64,000 nt of DNA from Spiroplasma endosymbiont of Amphimallon solstitiale (GCF_964030965.1 NZ_OZ034999.1:558001-622000); one strand, 5' to 3'. Shown: positions 19,956-31,582, counted from the stretch's first letter. Translations and numbers: made by a program. Notes: generated by a model not told the origin, from the sequence alone.

Positions 19956-20154
19956 ATTAAATTACTCCTTTTTGAACATTTAATTTATATTGAGTAGTTG
20001 CTGTTTGATTTTGTAAATCATTTGAATTTATTTCATATTTAAAATATTCAAAAACATCAATTCCTTGTTCCGTATTATTTTTTAGGCAATGTTTAGTAAT
20101 CTGTGTAACTTACAAAAATAACTATGTTTAATTAATTCTAGTAAATATAATTAA

Positions 20155-21417
20155 ATGACTAGAAAGAGTGAGTTACAGATGGCTAAAAAACAAAATATTA
20201 ATAATAATGATCCAATATCAAAAGCAGTAGATTTATTATTAGAAAATACTGAAGATTTAACAACAGTTTTTAAAGAAGGGGGTTTATATAAAGAATTAAC
20301 AAAACGTTTAGTTGAAAAAATGTTGAATTCTGAAATGCAAAATTATTTAGGATATGAAAAAAATCAACATAGTAATACTGAAAATGCTCGTAATGGTACA
20401 AGTTCAAAAAAATTAATAACTCAACAAGGTAAAATTGAGATTGATGTACCAAGAGATCGCAATAGTGATTTTACTCCTGTAATAGTTGCAAAAAGACAGC
20501 GAAGATTTGATGGTTTTGATCAACAAGTGCTTTCACTATATGCAAAAGGTATGACTCTATCTGACATTAGAATGCAGTTACAAGAGTTATATCATGGTGC
20601 TGATATTAGTGAAAGTGTTATTAGTCAAATTACTGATGATGTTATTGATGATGTCAAAGCATGACAAAATCGACCATTAGAAAGCATTTATCCGATTGTT
20701 TATTTTGATTGTATAGTAGTTAAAGTTAGACAAGATAAACGGATTATTAATAAATCAGTTTATATAGCATTAGGAGTTGATTTAGAAGGTAAAAAAGATG
20801 TTTTAGGCTTATGAATTAGTGAAAATGAAGGTGCTAAATTTTGATTAGCTAATTTCACAGAAATGAAAAATCGAGGCTTAAATGATATTTTGATTGCTTG
20901 TAGTGATAATTTAACAGGCATGTCAGAAGCAATACAAGCAGTTTATCCTAAAACAGAACATCAATTATGCATTGTTCATCAAATTCGAAATAGTTTAAAA
21001 TATGTTTCATACAAACATCGAAAAACTCTAGTTACAGATTTAAAACCAATTTATAGTGCATGTAGTGAAGAACAAGCAATGCAAGCTTTAGAATCATTTG
21101 AAAGTAAATGAAATAAACAATATCCCCAAATTGCTAAATCTTGATATAAAAATTGAGAAAATTTGATGATTTTTATTAGTTATCCTGCAGAAATCAAAAG
21201 AGTAATTTATACAACAAATGCTATTGAATCTGTTAATAGTCAATTACGAAAAGTTATTAGAAACAAAAAAGCTTTTCCTAATGATATGTCAGTTTTTAAA
21301 ATATTTTATTTAGCAATTGAAAATATAACAAAAAAATGAACATTGCCTATTCAAAATTGAAATACAGCAATTGCTCATTTTATGATAAAATTTGAAGATA
21401 GAATTAATCTGAACTAG
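20155..21417 (+). CDS. IS256-family transposase (420 aa; 412 from ATG 20179)
   Basis: Mutator-type DDE transposase. YFDCIVVK (first Asp), CSDNLTG (second Asp) and TNAIESVN (Glu) are all present. The frame is open through several TGA Trp codons and ends NLN at TAG. Length is normal for the family, so it is probably active. The ATG at 20179 beginning MAKKQN is an alternative start. Confidence 0.9.
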
Positions 21418-21458
21418 TACTTTGTAAAACAAAGATACACAGATTTCTAAAAAGCCTC

Positions 21459-21849
21459 AAGAACAAGCAATGCAAGCTTTAGAATCATTTGAAAGTAAAT
21501 GAAATAAACAATATCCCCAAATTGCTAAATCTTGATATAAAAATTGAGAAAATTTGATGATTTTTATTAGTTATCCTGCAGAAATCAAAAGAGTAATTTA
21601 TACAACAAATGCTATTGAATCTGTTAATAGTCAATTACGAAAAGTTATTAGAAACAAAAAAGCTTTTCCTAATGATATGTCAGTTTTTAAAATATTTTAT
21701 TTAGCAATTGAAAATATAACAAAAAAATGAACATTGCCTATTCAAAATTGAAATACAGCAATTGCTTATTTTATGATAAAATTTGAAGACAGAATTAATC
21801 TGAACTAGTACTTTGTAAAACAAAGATACACAGATTTCTAAAAAGCCTC
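21459..21849 (+). repeat. 391-bp tandem duplicate of IS256 right end
   Basis: Second copy of 21068-21458, carrying the C-terminal third of the transposase frame without a start. It may come from one-ended transposition or recombination with another IS256. Confidence 0.9.
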
Positions 21850-22602
21850 ATTTTTTAATATTTTTTCATTTATATTCTTAAAATAATTATGTTTTCAATT
21901 TTTATATTCTCTCTTTTTATTATTAGAATTAAAATTATTATTAATAATTTGTTGTTTTTGTTTTTGATTTGAATGTTTAATAAATAAATTATAATTATTA
22001 ATTATTCTTTCTTTTAAATCTAAATCAAAATATCAAAAATCTAAACTTCAATGAAAATGACTAATATATTTTCGTCAGCATTTTTGTGCAATAACATAAT
22101 TAAGTTCTTCAAACTCAAATTTTAAAATATTTGTATTTAATTCATCTTTTAAAACAGTAAGAAATTGTATATTTTGAATTAATTCTTTTTCATAATTAAT
22201 ATTTTCTTTTAATAAAGTTTTATAAGTGGCTAATTCAATAATATTTTTTTTCCAATCATCATTTATAATTTTTATTAATTGATTATTATTAACAACTATT
22301 TTCATATTAAATTACTCCTTTTTTCCTTGATTTTACTTATAAATTGTACTATTTTTGATTATTTTTACAAGTATGCTTTTAAATGCAAAATAACGCCTAA
22401 ATTAAAGGCGTTTATTTTATGAGACCTATACTATTAATTATATTGAAATTGTTTATTATATTTTAAATATGAAAGCATTTTTTAAAATATTTTTTATTTT
22501 ATTTAAAATAACACTTATATATTTATATAATAATTAAGTAAATTAATTTTTTAAATATATTTACAATAAATTTAAAATTTAAAAAAAGTTAGGAGAAAAA
22601 AT

Positions 22603-23721
22603 ATGAGTTTTAATTACTTATGAACTTTAAATGAAGCAACTAAAAGAATGTATCAATCATTTAGAGATGATGTAAAAAATCAATGAGAAAAAACAGATTG
22701 AAGAATCTTAAAAGAAAGAGATAGAAAATATATCCCCGTTAAAATTAAAACAAGAACTAGAAATACTATCAATGGTCTTGTTACTTATAAATGTCGTGAT
22801 TATAAATATTATGATGAACAATTAAAAAAATGAGTTCCTATTTGTTTATTAGATGAAAAATTGCAATTACCTAAATACAAAAGGACTTGTCAAGATATCA
22901 AAAATAATGTTATTGAACATTTTGCAGATGGAAAAAAATATCGTGATATTTTACATACTATGAAACAAACAAAATTTAGTACAACAAGTATTGGAAGAGT
23001 ATTTCAAGAATATCAAGTCAATAAATTAGATGTTCCTAAAATAAAATTAGAACCAAATCAATTTATTTATATTAGTATTGATGATGGACATCGTAAGTTT
23101 TGAAAATTTAAACGTAATTCTGGTAAATATTCAATGCGCTTAGTATTATTTTGTACAGATAATATTAATCATAAATTAGTTAATAAAAGAGTAGATGTAA
23201 TAATAAGACCAACAAAAACAGCAATTGGTGTTAAAAAAACTGCTGAATTTATTTTAGAACAAGGAAATAGATTTTTTGAAAATTTTGACCAAGCAAAAAT
23301 TATTATTTGTGGTGATAGTGCAGAATGAATTAAAGATGTTGCTGATTATTTAGGTGCACAATTTGTTTTAGATAAATTCCATTTAGTTAAAAAGTTATAT
23401 GTAGGAATAATTGCTGGAAATAAAGGAAAATATTGAAACGAATATAATACTTGTAGAAATTTTATTGAAAATTGTCAATATGATGAGTTAATAAAATATA
23501 TGAATGAAATATTAAAAAATCATAAAAAATTAAAAAAACAATATTTTAAAAATAATAAACAAGGAATTGAAAATCAAGGTGCTAAATGAAATATAGGTAC
23601 TTTTGCTGAAAGTAATATTTGATATATTTTAAAAGAAATGCTTGGTAATAGAACATATAGTATAAATATTTATATTAAAATGGTTATTTTTAAGTGTAAT
23701 CTTGTAAATTCTAAAACATAA
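22603..23721 (+). CDS. UPF0236/ISLre2-type DDE transposase, copy 1b (372 aa)
   Basis: Same sequence as the gene at 15149, with an intact frame, acidic triad and GTTAGGAG site. It is the last gene of copy 1b, 243 bases before the junction with the transporter gene. Confidence 0.8.
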
Positions 23722-24374
23722 TCAAAATTTTTATTTTTATTAAAATATTAAAAACTTATTAAATTAAAAGTTAATAAGAATTTTTGTTGTGTATAAATAT
23801 TAATTTTATTATTGATTTTTTCAATATTTGTATTTTAATTGAAATTAATTTAATTTAGTAGTAAGATGTATTTACAATTGCATATAATTACAGTTATTTC
23901 TTCTCTATAATTTGAAAGAAATGTTTAAAAAGTAATTATATCCTCCGTTTTTGTTACCGTCCCAATAATTTTCATTACCATTCCAAATCATACTTTTTTA
24001 TCTTGTGCAGCATCTTTAAAATTACCTTTTGCTAAAGTAATTCCAATTGCCAATCATGCTAATGGCGTACATAATGCCTCTAAAGTTTTTGTTACTTTAA
24101 ACAATGGTGGAAATGTATTCTCTAATCGTAATGGTGAAAAATATTGACCACTAGTAATATCATTTTGATCAGGAACAATAGCAATTCCAGGAATTAATTG
24201 TGTAACTCAAAAAATAAATCCAACCATAGTTGCAATTAAAATTGGATTTAAAAAAATCTGCTTTACATTCTTTATTAAATTTTCCTTTAATTTTGTAGAA
24301 AAGTAGTGGTATTAGTAAAATTAGCAAAAATATATTTTTATATGGTATTTTTAATATTAAAGAGGTGATTTTAA

Positions 24375-25505
24375 ATGAATAAAAATACAGTAAAAGAAAT
24401 TTTAAATAATTTGTCTGATAAAGATTTTATTGAGATTTTTAGAGAAAATAAAACTAGAATTAAACAAATTGAGAAAAAAGAAAAATTCTTTAATTTTTTA
24501 GAAAAGTAATTATACATGATAAAGTGTTATTTTTAGAGAATTTTTACACTAAATAATGTTACTTTTAACAAATTTTTAATTAAAAATAATATTTTAAGTG
24601 TAAATTGATGAATAATTTTTGGTCATCCATACTTTTCTACATAATTAAAAGAAAAATTTGAAGCAGTCGAACAAAAATTCAAAGAGAAAGGGATTCAATG
24701 TCCAGATTGTAGTTCTTTTTTGTGTACTAAATATGGTAGTAAAGATTATAAGCAAAGATATAAATGTAAAAGTTGTAATATTACTTTTCATGCTTTTAAA
24801 AATCATTATTTTTATTGAAGTCATTTATCTCATGATCAATGAGATTTATTGATACAAATAGCTACTTTAGGTCAATCTGCTTACATTATTTCTCAATTTA
24901 TTAATACTACAAATAAAACTGCCTGATTTAATCGTCAAAAATTTATGAAATCAACACAATTAGTAAAAACACAAAATCAATTTGTAAAATTAAAAGCTAG
25001 AATTGAAGTTGACGAAACTTTTATCAAAGAAATTCATAAAAGAAACTTTAAAGATCCAAATGATCCAAGAAAACAATGAATTGAAGAAAATGCTAAAGAT
25101 TTAAATTGTTGTATTCAAATGGCAATTGATGAAAACCGAAATATCTATGCTCAAACAACAAATACTAAAAGATTAAATAAAAAATGAGTACAAGAAAACT
25201 TAACATCGAAACTTATCGAAGAAAATTCAATTATAGTTTGTGATATGCAAGTATTATATGATACAGTAGCTAAACAAACTAAATCCACTATCCAGCAGTT
25301 TAAATCAAAAGAAAATAAAGAATTAAATTATAAAAAATTAAGTAATTTCAGTAAAATACAATCAAGTTTAAAAGAATTTATTACTCATTACCATGGCATT
25401 GGATTTACCAATATTCAAAATTACCTCAATTTATGGAAATGAAAATATCAACACTACGGATTAACCCCTTATCAAAAATCCAATGTGTTATATTTCAGTT
25501 TGTAA
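24375..25505 (+). pseudogene. IS1595-like transposase, split by MITE
   Basis: Same protein as the intact copy at 60142-61101: zinc ribbon, then an ISXO2-type DDE domain. The frame is opened by GAGGTGATTTTAA and stopped inside the MITE at 24488-24650. Downstream the frame resumes to 25505. Confidence 0.9.
24488..24650 (+). mobile_element. 163-bp MITE, copy b
   Basis: Flanked by GAAAAATT on both sides (24480-24487 and 24651-24658). It is nested in an IS1595-like element that itself lies in the AEC pseudogene. The left end has a TTTTTTAG variant. Confidence 0.95.
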
Positions 25506-26314
25506 AAAAAATAAATCCCAAAATTTAATAAAATCAAATTTTAAGTCAAGTTGATGACTTTTTTTATTTTACCACTACTTTTCTACATAATTAAAAAAAT
25601 TTTCTCTTTTTATTACTTTCATTTCTGATTTAATTTGTGCATATCCATCAGTATTTAGTTTTGCATCAACAATAAAATCAGCACCAATTTGTCCTTTTGT
25701 TACTACTGCTGTTTTAATAGGTTTGCTCATTACAATAAACCCTAATGAATATAAAAATATTCGATATGGAATATTAAAAATATTAGCCGGTAAGGTGGCA
25801 GCTCCATTATCAAATAGTGCTGTTACTACAGGAATTCCAAAAAATGTTGTTGAAGCAAATACAGTACACATTGCTAATGTATCTTGAATATCCTTATCAT
25901 ATTTAATATAAAAATATTTAGCAACTATTCCCAGTATCATATAGAATAAAAAACCAACTAGTAAAATTGCAACTTGCGTTTTAACTTGCTCTGTTGTTGT
26001 ATTTGTCATAAAACCATCAAAAGCTAAAGATGGTAAACCAACAACCATAACAATTTTAATTAAAACTGCTTCTCAGTCTTTTTTAATGTCCCTCTCTTCG
26101 TTAAAAATCAACCTAAAAAATTACAAATATCGTTGCTAAAATTGTACTTCAAAATCCTCAAGCTTTTAATGTATTTATAACAGCTTGACCAACATCAGCT
26201 TGTAAATAAAATTGCATATTTCTTTCTATTTCTCCCTTCTTTAATACTTTCTCCTTTCTCTAAAATCTAAGTATTTTGTAACTACTTATGTGTTATTATA
26301 TAACTTTCAAATAA

Positions 26315-26370
26315 AAAATAAAACTAATTTACCAAATTTTCAATATTGTGTATAGAGTAATAAATTTGGT
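26315..26370. terminator. Perfect-stem hairpin between leftward genes
   Basis: AATTTACCAAATTT and AAATTTGGTAAATT flank a ~20-base loop. It lies beyond the end of the leftward gene stopping at 26400 and before the AEC start, consistent with termination in the leftward direction, although the T tract is weak. Confidence 0.5.
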
Positions 26371-26399
26371 AAATTAAAGTTGTAATATTTTTTTTAAAG

Positions 26400-27658
26400 T
26401 TATAGATCCATTCTTTTCATAGTTCTAGCTGGTGATTTTTGTCTATTATCTTCTTCTGGAATAAATCCATTTACTCTAGTTTCACTAGCTTCTTTTTCTA
26501 ACTCTTTTAGTTTATTTTTTCATTCTTGAAATTCTGATCATATTTCTTTTGTTTTTTCTTCGGATTCAATTTGATACTTTTCTTTTTTATTTTCAGTAAA
26601 AACATCTTTTATTTTTTTTATATGTTTAGGTTCTAAATATTTTGAAAATGCAATATTTTCTTGTCATTTTTCGTTTCATTGATTAATTGATTGGTAATAT
26701 TTTTTTGAAAACTTATTTCTTTTAAACTTTCGATTTAATTCTTTTTTTAAAGTTTTAAAAGTTTTTGGTTCATTTTTTTCTCTAGTTTGTTGCAAACAAT
26801 TTAAAATTCTTTTTTCTATTGCTTCTTTTGAATTTAAAAATATGTCTTTTAAATATTGAACTTCTTCTTCTAAATTATTTGATCTATTTTCTAGTTCTTT
26901 TATTTTCTGTTCTAATTCAAGTTGATACTTGTCTTTTACATTTGAAAACATTACTGTTCTTAATTTTTTAGCACATTCACATAAAATTTTGTAACAAATA
27001 CCAGCAATAGTAAAAGGTAATCAACCCATAATAGCACTTGACACAACAAATATACTAATCATTGGTGTGATAATTATTTTAGCAATAGGAGATGTAGCAC
27101 CCCACACAATAAAAAATATAAAACCATGAAAAATCTTTCATATAAACCTTTTAAAAATTCAATATTTATCTTGTACTTCTTCTGTAATATTTTCTTGTTT
27201 TTGATTTGTAATAGTTCTTACAAATTCTAAAAATGGTGTTCTAATGATAGTTGTATGTTTAGATTCTTTTTTTATAAGCTTTTCATTATTTTTAATTTCA
27301 TTTAAAAATTGCTTATAACATAAATGTCTAATTTGTTGAACAATTTCATTATTTTCAAAATAAACTAATAATTCTCAAACTTTTTTTCTTTTATCATCAT
27401 GTAATCTTAATAAAAAAAGGTTTTATCTTTTATTTTTACTATTTCATCATAAATAAAATAGTTTTCATTATTTGGTTTTTCGATAATTGTTCTAAATTGA
27501 AAACATTTTTTATCTTTTTCATCAAAATGATTTTCAAATTTACATGTTTCACCATGATGTCAATTTTTATGACACCTAATAAAATTTTTAGTAAATAATG
27601 TTAAATCTGCTACATTTCTTAATTCTTCTTCAATAATAGTTTTTGTTTGTAAACTCAT
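26400..27658 (-). pseudogene. Membrane/coiled-coil protein with one frameshift (about 419 aa)
   Basis: Starts behind AAGGGGGAATC. The first ~83 residues end at a stop after a T7 run (plus-strand A7 near 27412-27418). Adding one base continues the frame: a charged region, a hydrophobic pair (IFFIVWGATSPIAKIIITP and IMGWLPFTIAGICY), then a long coiled coil from about residue 236. No family recognised. The break could be slippage, an error or decay. Confidence 0.6.
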
Positions 27659-27786
27659 TTTGATTCCCCCTTATTTAAATAAAAAACCATTATTTTAAAA
27701 ATAAAAAACAATAGGTTTATTTAGTTTACACTTATTTTTGCTAAAGTTTTAAAATTATGCAATAAACTTTTTAATATTTTACAAAT

Positions 27787-27822
27787 ATAGAAAAAAAGAT
27801 TTCAATTGAAATCTTTTTTCCA
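27787..27822. terminator. Bidirectional terminator
   Basis: AAAAAAAGATTTC AATT GAAATCTTTTTT forms a perfect stem with T runs on both strands. It lies just after the leftward gene ending at 27841 and upstream of the gene starting at 27658. Confidence 0.8.
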
Positions 27823-28103
27823 TATAATATTTTTTACAAGTTTGGTAAATTTAATTTAGATTTAACTGTTGATGATTGAGTTTGTAAATCAATTGCATTA
27901 ATTTCTTTTTTTTCGATGTCATCAAAATCACTATCACATTCTAAATTACTTTCTAATTCATTAATTTTGTATTTTAATCTTTCTGCCAAATTCATATTGG
28001 AACTTTCAATATCATTTATTTTAAATCATTTTCCATCAAATAATAATTCATATACTATTGTTTCTTCAGATTTATCATTTGTATTTAATAAACCAGAATA
28101 ATT

Positions 28104-29242
28104 TTTTAATTTTGTAGAAAAGTAGTGGTAAAATAAAAAAAGTCATCAACTTGGCTTAAAATTTGATTTTATTAAATTTTGGGATTTATTTTTTTACAAA
28201 CTGAAATATAACACATTGGATTTTTGATAAGGGGTTAATCCGTAGTGTTGATATTTTCATTTCCATAAATTGAGGTAATTTTGAATATTGGTAAATCCAA
28301 TGCCATGGTAATGAGTAATAAATTCTTTTAAACTTGATTGTATTTTACTGACATTACTTAATTTTTTATAATTTAATTCTTTATTTTCTTTTGATTTAAA
28401 CTGCTGGATAGTGGATTTAGTTTGTTTAGCTACTGTATCATATAATACTTGCATATCACAAACTATAATTGAATTTTCTTCGATAAGTTTCGATGTTAAG
28501 TTTTCTTGTACTCATTTTTTATTTAATCTTTTAGTATTTGTTGTTTGAGCATAGATATTTCGGTTTTCATCAATTGCCATTTGAATACAACAATTTAAAT
28601 CTTTAGCATTTTCTTCAATTCATTGTTTTCTTGGATCATTTGGATCTTTAAAGTTTCTTTTATGAATTTCTTTGATAAAAGTTTCGTCAACTTCAATTCT
28701 AGCTTTTAATTTTACAAATTGATTTTGTGTTTTTACTAATTGTGTTGATTTCATAAATTTTTGACGATTAAATCAAGCAGTTTTATTTGTAGTATTAATA
28801 AATTGAGAAATAATGTAAGCAGATTGACCTAAAGTAGCTATTTGTATCAATAAATCTCATTGATCATGAGATAAATGACTTCAATAAAAATAATGATTTT
28901 TAAAAGCATGAAAAGTAATATTACAACTTTTACATTTATATCTTTGCTTATAATCTTTACTACCATATTTAGTACACAAAAAAGAACTACAATCTGGACA
29001 TTGAATCCCTTTCTCTTTGAATTTTTGTTCGACTGCTTCAAATTTTTCTTTTTTCTCAATTTGTTTAATTCTAGTTTTATTTTCTCTAAAAATCTCAATA
29101 AAATCTTTATCAGACAAATTATTTAAAATTTCTTTTACTGTATTTTATTCATTTAAAATCACCTCTTTAATATTAAAAATACCATATAAAAATATATTTT
29201 TGCTAATTTTACTAATACCACTACTTTTCTACAAAATTAAAG
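28104..29242 (-). mobile_element. IS1595-like element 2
   Basis: 1139 bp, flanked by GAATAATT at 28096-28103 and 29243-29250. Inverted ends TTTAATTTTGTAGAAAAGTAGTGG / CCACTACTTTTCTACAAAATTAAA. Confidence 0.95.
28194..29152 (-). pseudogene. IS1595-like transposase, early frameshift
   Basis: Same as the intact copy at 60142 but with four instead of five T in the fourth codon region (29142-29146), so the frame from the normal start is lost. The remaining frame, zinc ribbon CPDC/CKSC and DDE core are open, so a downstream start could still give a nearly full protein. Confidence 0.8.
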
Positions 29243-29362
29243 GAATAATTAGATTCCTCTTTATTTGGATTTTTCAAAGTAACACTTAATTTATACATAC
29301 CAAATGATAAACATAGTTCATCAAGGGGTAAAGAAATATTTTTAGTTCAAATTATTTCCTTA

Positions 29363-29899
29363 GAACCTGTTTAGAATCTTTTCGAAAATAATGTAAAATG
29401 ATTATATATTTTAAAATAAGAGGTATATATGCATAAAAATTATCCAAGTCATGTCACCAAAGAACAATTTGAGAACATAAAATCAATTTTAGAAAATAGC
29501 AAAAAGAAAACAAAACCAAGAAGTTTAGATTTATATGAAGTATTTTGTGCAATTTTATATGTATTAAAAAGTGGTTGTCAATGAAGAATGCTACCAAAAA
29601 ATTTTCCAAAATGACAAACTGTATATTATTATTTTCAAATTTGAAGTAAAAATAATGGTAAAGAACCTAGTGTATTGCAATTAATTTTAAAAAAAATTAG
29701 TTAAAAAAGTTCGTATCAATAATAATCGCAAAGAACAAACTAGTTTTTGTATAATTGATTCGCAAAGTGTTAAAAATACAGATACTACTGAAAATAAAGG
29801 TTATGATGCTGGTAAAAAGATTTCAGGCATAAAACGTCATATTGTTGTTGATTCTCAAGGTTTACCACATGCAATTTACATAACCACAGCAGAAAAAAC
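29363..29899 (+). mobile_element. IS5-family element A, right part missing
   Basis: Begins with GAACCTGTTTAGAATCTTTT and contains ORF A from ATG 29429 plus the first part of ORF B. It is interrupted at the GAAAAAAC site by a MITE, beyond which unrelated phage sequence follows instead of the IS right half. The partner half was lost by recombination between MITEs. Confidence 0.9.
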
Positions 29900-30062
29900 C
29901 TTTAATTTTGTAGAAAAGTAATGATACATGATAAAGTGTTATTTTTAGAGAATTTTTACACTAAATAATGTTACTTTTAACAAATTTTTAATTAAAAATA
30001 ATATTTTAAGTGTAAATTGATGAATAATTTTTGGTCATCCATACTTTTCTACATAATTAAAA
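29900..30062 (+). mobile_element. 163-bp MITE, copy c, at a recombination junction
   Basis: Left flank GAAAAAAC (IS5 sequence, same site as copy f). Right flank AATTTTTC (phage gene remnant). Mismatched flanks show two MITE copies recombined here. Confidence 0.95.
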
Positions 30063-30323
30063 AATTTTTCTTATTGTTTCAAATTTATTAGGTATTAACT
30101 CAGTTAATCCACTAATAAGATTTGAAATACCATAAGCATTTAAACTAATATATGTATCTCAATCCATTAATGACTGATTTTCTTGTTTATTTAATAGTAA
30201 TCATGGAGAACCTTCTGTTGTAGTTGTAGTAGTTATTGGAGTTGGTGTTGTTGGAATAATAGGATTAATATTATTTTCAGTTCATTTACTATAATTTGCT
30301 AATCCAATTGTTCCTAAACCTAA
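30063..30323 (-). pseudogene. Fragment of a third virus-like element
   Basis: Reverse-strand sequence encodes about 87 residues matching the middle of the 273-aa membrane protein at 3410, including the Thr-rich linker and LMDWDTYISLNAYGISNLI. It differs from copies 1 and 2, so it is a remnant of another element. Cut by a MITE on one side and IS5 B on the other. Confidence 0.9.
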
Positions 30324-30389
30324 GAACCTGTTTAGAATCTTTTCGAAAATAATGTAAAATGATTATATATTTTAAAATAAGAGGTATAT

Positions 30390-31350
30390 ATGCATAAAAA
30401 TTATCCAAGTCATGTCACCAAAGAACAATTTGAGAACATAAAATCAATTTTAGAAAATAGCAAAAAGAAAACAAAACCAAGAAGTTTAGATTTATATGAA
30501 GTATTTTGTGCAATTTTATATGTATTAAAAAGTGGTTGTCAATGAAGAATGCTACCAAAAAATTTTCCAAAATGACAAACTGTATATTATTATTTTCAAA
30601 TTTGAAGTAAAAATAATGGTAAAGAACCTAGTGTATTGCAATTAATTTTAAAAAAAATTAGTTAAAAAAGTTTTTTAATTATGTAGAAAAGTATGGATGA
30701 CCAAAAATTATTCATCAATTTACACTTAAAATATTATTTTTAATTAAAAATTTGTTAAAAGTAACATTATTTAGTGTAAAAATTCTCTAAAAATAACACT
30801 TTATCATGTATCATTACTTTTCTACAAAATTAAAGAAAAAGTTCGTATCAATAATAATCGCAAAGAATAAACTAGTTTTTGTATAATTGATTCGCAAAGT
30901 GTTAAAAATACAGATACTACTGAAAATAAAGGTTATGATGCTGGTAAAAAGATTTCAGGCATAAAACGTCATATTGTTGTTGATTCTCAAGGTTTACCAC
31001 ATGCAATTTACATAACCACAGCAGAAAAAACAGATCGTAATAGCGCTATAATAATGATTGAAAATGAAAAAGAAAATCTTTCTGCAGTTCAAAAAATAAT
31101 AGTAGATGCTGGTTATACTGGTGAAAAATTTGCTTCTGAAATCAAAACAATCATAAATGCAAATGTTGAAGTGATAAAACGTAATGAATTACATACTTTT
31201 GTAGTATTACCAAAAAGATGAATTGTAGAACGAAGCTTTGCTTGATTAGAAAAATACAGAAGATTATGAAAAAATTGTGAAAGAAAACTAAATACTAGTT
31301 TACAAATGGTTGTTCTTTCATTTATTTCAGTTTTATTAAAAAGATTCTAA
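30390..31350 (+). pseudogene. IS5-family transposase B, broken
   Basis: ORF A (MHKNYPSHVTKEQF start) and ORF B (IIDSQSVKNTDTTENK DDE domain) as in copy D. It is disabled by the MITE and by a CAA-to-TAA stop shortly after the MITE (AAAGAATAAACTAG, near 30867). Confidence 0.9.
30673..30835 (-). mobile_element. 163-bp MITE, copy d
   Basis: Reverse orientation, flanked by AAAAAGTT at 30665-30672 and 30836-30843. Confidence 0.95.
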
Positions 31351-31358
31351 ACAGGTTC

Positions 31359-31582
31359 TTAGAATCTTTATTAATACAATTCAATACTACTGATTGTAAC
31401 CATTCTTTTTCTAATCCTAATAATTGCTTTGAAATAGTTATTTCTGTTGATAATTCTTTACGAAATGCTTGTGTTGCTGCTACTCAAAATATTTTTAAGA
31501 AAGATGACTTTTTATTGGGTAATGTTTTTAACTTTAATCTATCTAAATGACTAACTTTTGCTTGACTTTTTTCTTTATTCAT
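31359..31582 (-). pseudogene. Gene fragment cut by IS5 (about 74 aa)
   Basis: The start at 31582 (MNKEKSQAKVSHLDRL) follows GGAG. The frame continues through FWVAATQAFRKELSTEI to the IS5 end, where the rest is missing. The protein is basic and helical; not recognised. Confidence 0.55.

Larger units (their letters stand above)
20085..21849 (+). mobile_element. IS256-family element with duplicated right end
   Basis: Flanked by ATTTTTTA at 20077-20084 and 21850-21857. The ends share AATCTGTGTA-containing inverted repeats. Bases 21068-21458 are repeated as 21459-21849 with two differences, so the element has two right ends in tandem. Confidence 0.9.
19957..22305 (-). pseudogene. Coiled-coil protein split by IS256
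   Basis: The N-terminal part (21850-22305) and C-terminal part (19957-20084) together reproduce the 191-aa gene at 14276. IS256 sits between them with an 8-bp duplication. Confidence 0.9.
17312..23964 (+). mobile_element. Virus-like element, copy 1b (right part only)
   Basis: Begins at the base matching 11615 of copy 1 and continues to the same right end, then passes directly into the AEC transporter pseudogene. Nearly identical to copy 1 apart from the single 15-base unit, the eight-C tract and an IS256 insertion. Likely the second member of a tandem pair, shortened by a deletion. Confidence 0.9.
24285..25596 (+). mobile_element. IS1595-like element 1, carrying a MITE
   Basis: Flanked by AAATTTTC at 24277-24284 and 25597-25604. 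The termini are the TTTAATTTTGTAGAAAAGTA type. The transposase frame (24375-25505) is split by a 163-bp MITE. Confidence 0.95.
23965..26217 (-). pseudogene. AEC-family auxin/malate-efflux-type permease, disrupted
   Basis: Leftward gene. The start at 26217 encodes MQFYLQADVGQAVINTLKAW. The body with several membrane segments is in 25605-26050, and a later part with FWVTQLIPGIAIVPDQNDI and PLAWLAIGITLAKG is in 23965-24284. Two one-base frameshifts lie near 26095-26125, an IS1595-like element splits the middle, and copy 1b cuts off the C-terminus. The family call rests on the membrane pattern and the PLAWLAIGITLAKG-type helix. Non-functional. Confidence 0.75.
27841..29362 (-). pseudogene. Leftward gene split by IS1595-like element and cut by IS5
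   Basis: The two parts join across GAATAATT duplications to read EIIWTKNISLPLDELCLSF, a beta-rich segment, a coiled coil and a C-terminus DLQTQSSTVKSKLNLPNL. The tail resembles that of the 191-aa gene at 14276. The N-terminus is lost at the IS5 end at 29363. Function unknown. Confidence 0.7.
30324..31358 (+). mobile_element. IS5-family element B, carrying a MITE
   Basis: Perfect 20-bp inverted ends GAACCTGTTTAGAATCTTTT, with CTAA and TTAG outside. Contains a MITE in reverse orientation. Confidence 0.95.

Noticed and set aside
28875-29289. Rightward hydrophobic frames over the IS1595-like element
   Set aside because: Shadows of the transposase gene on the other strand; repeated only because the IS is repeated.
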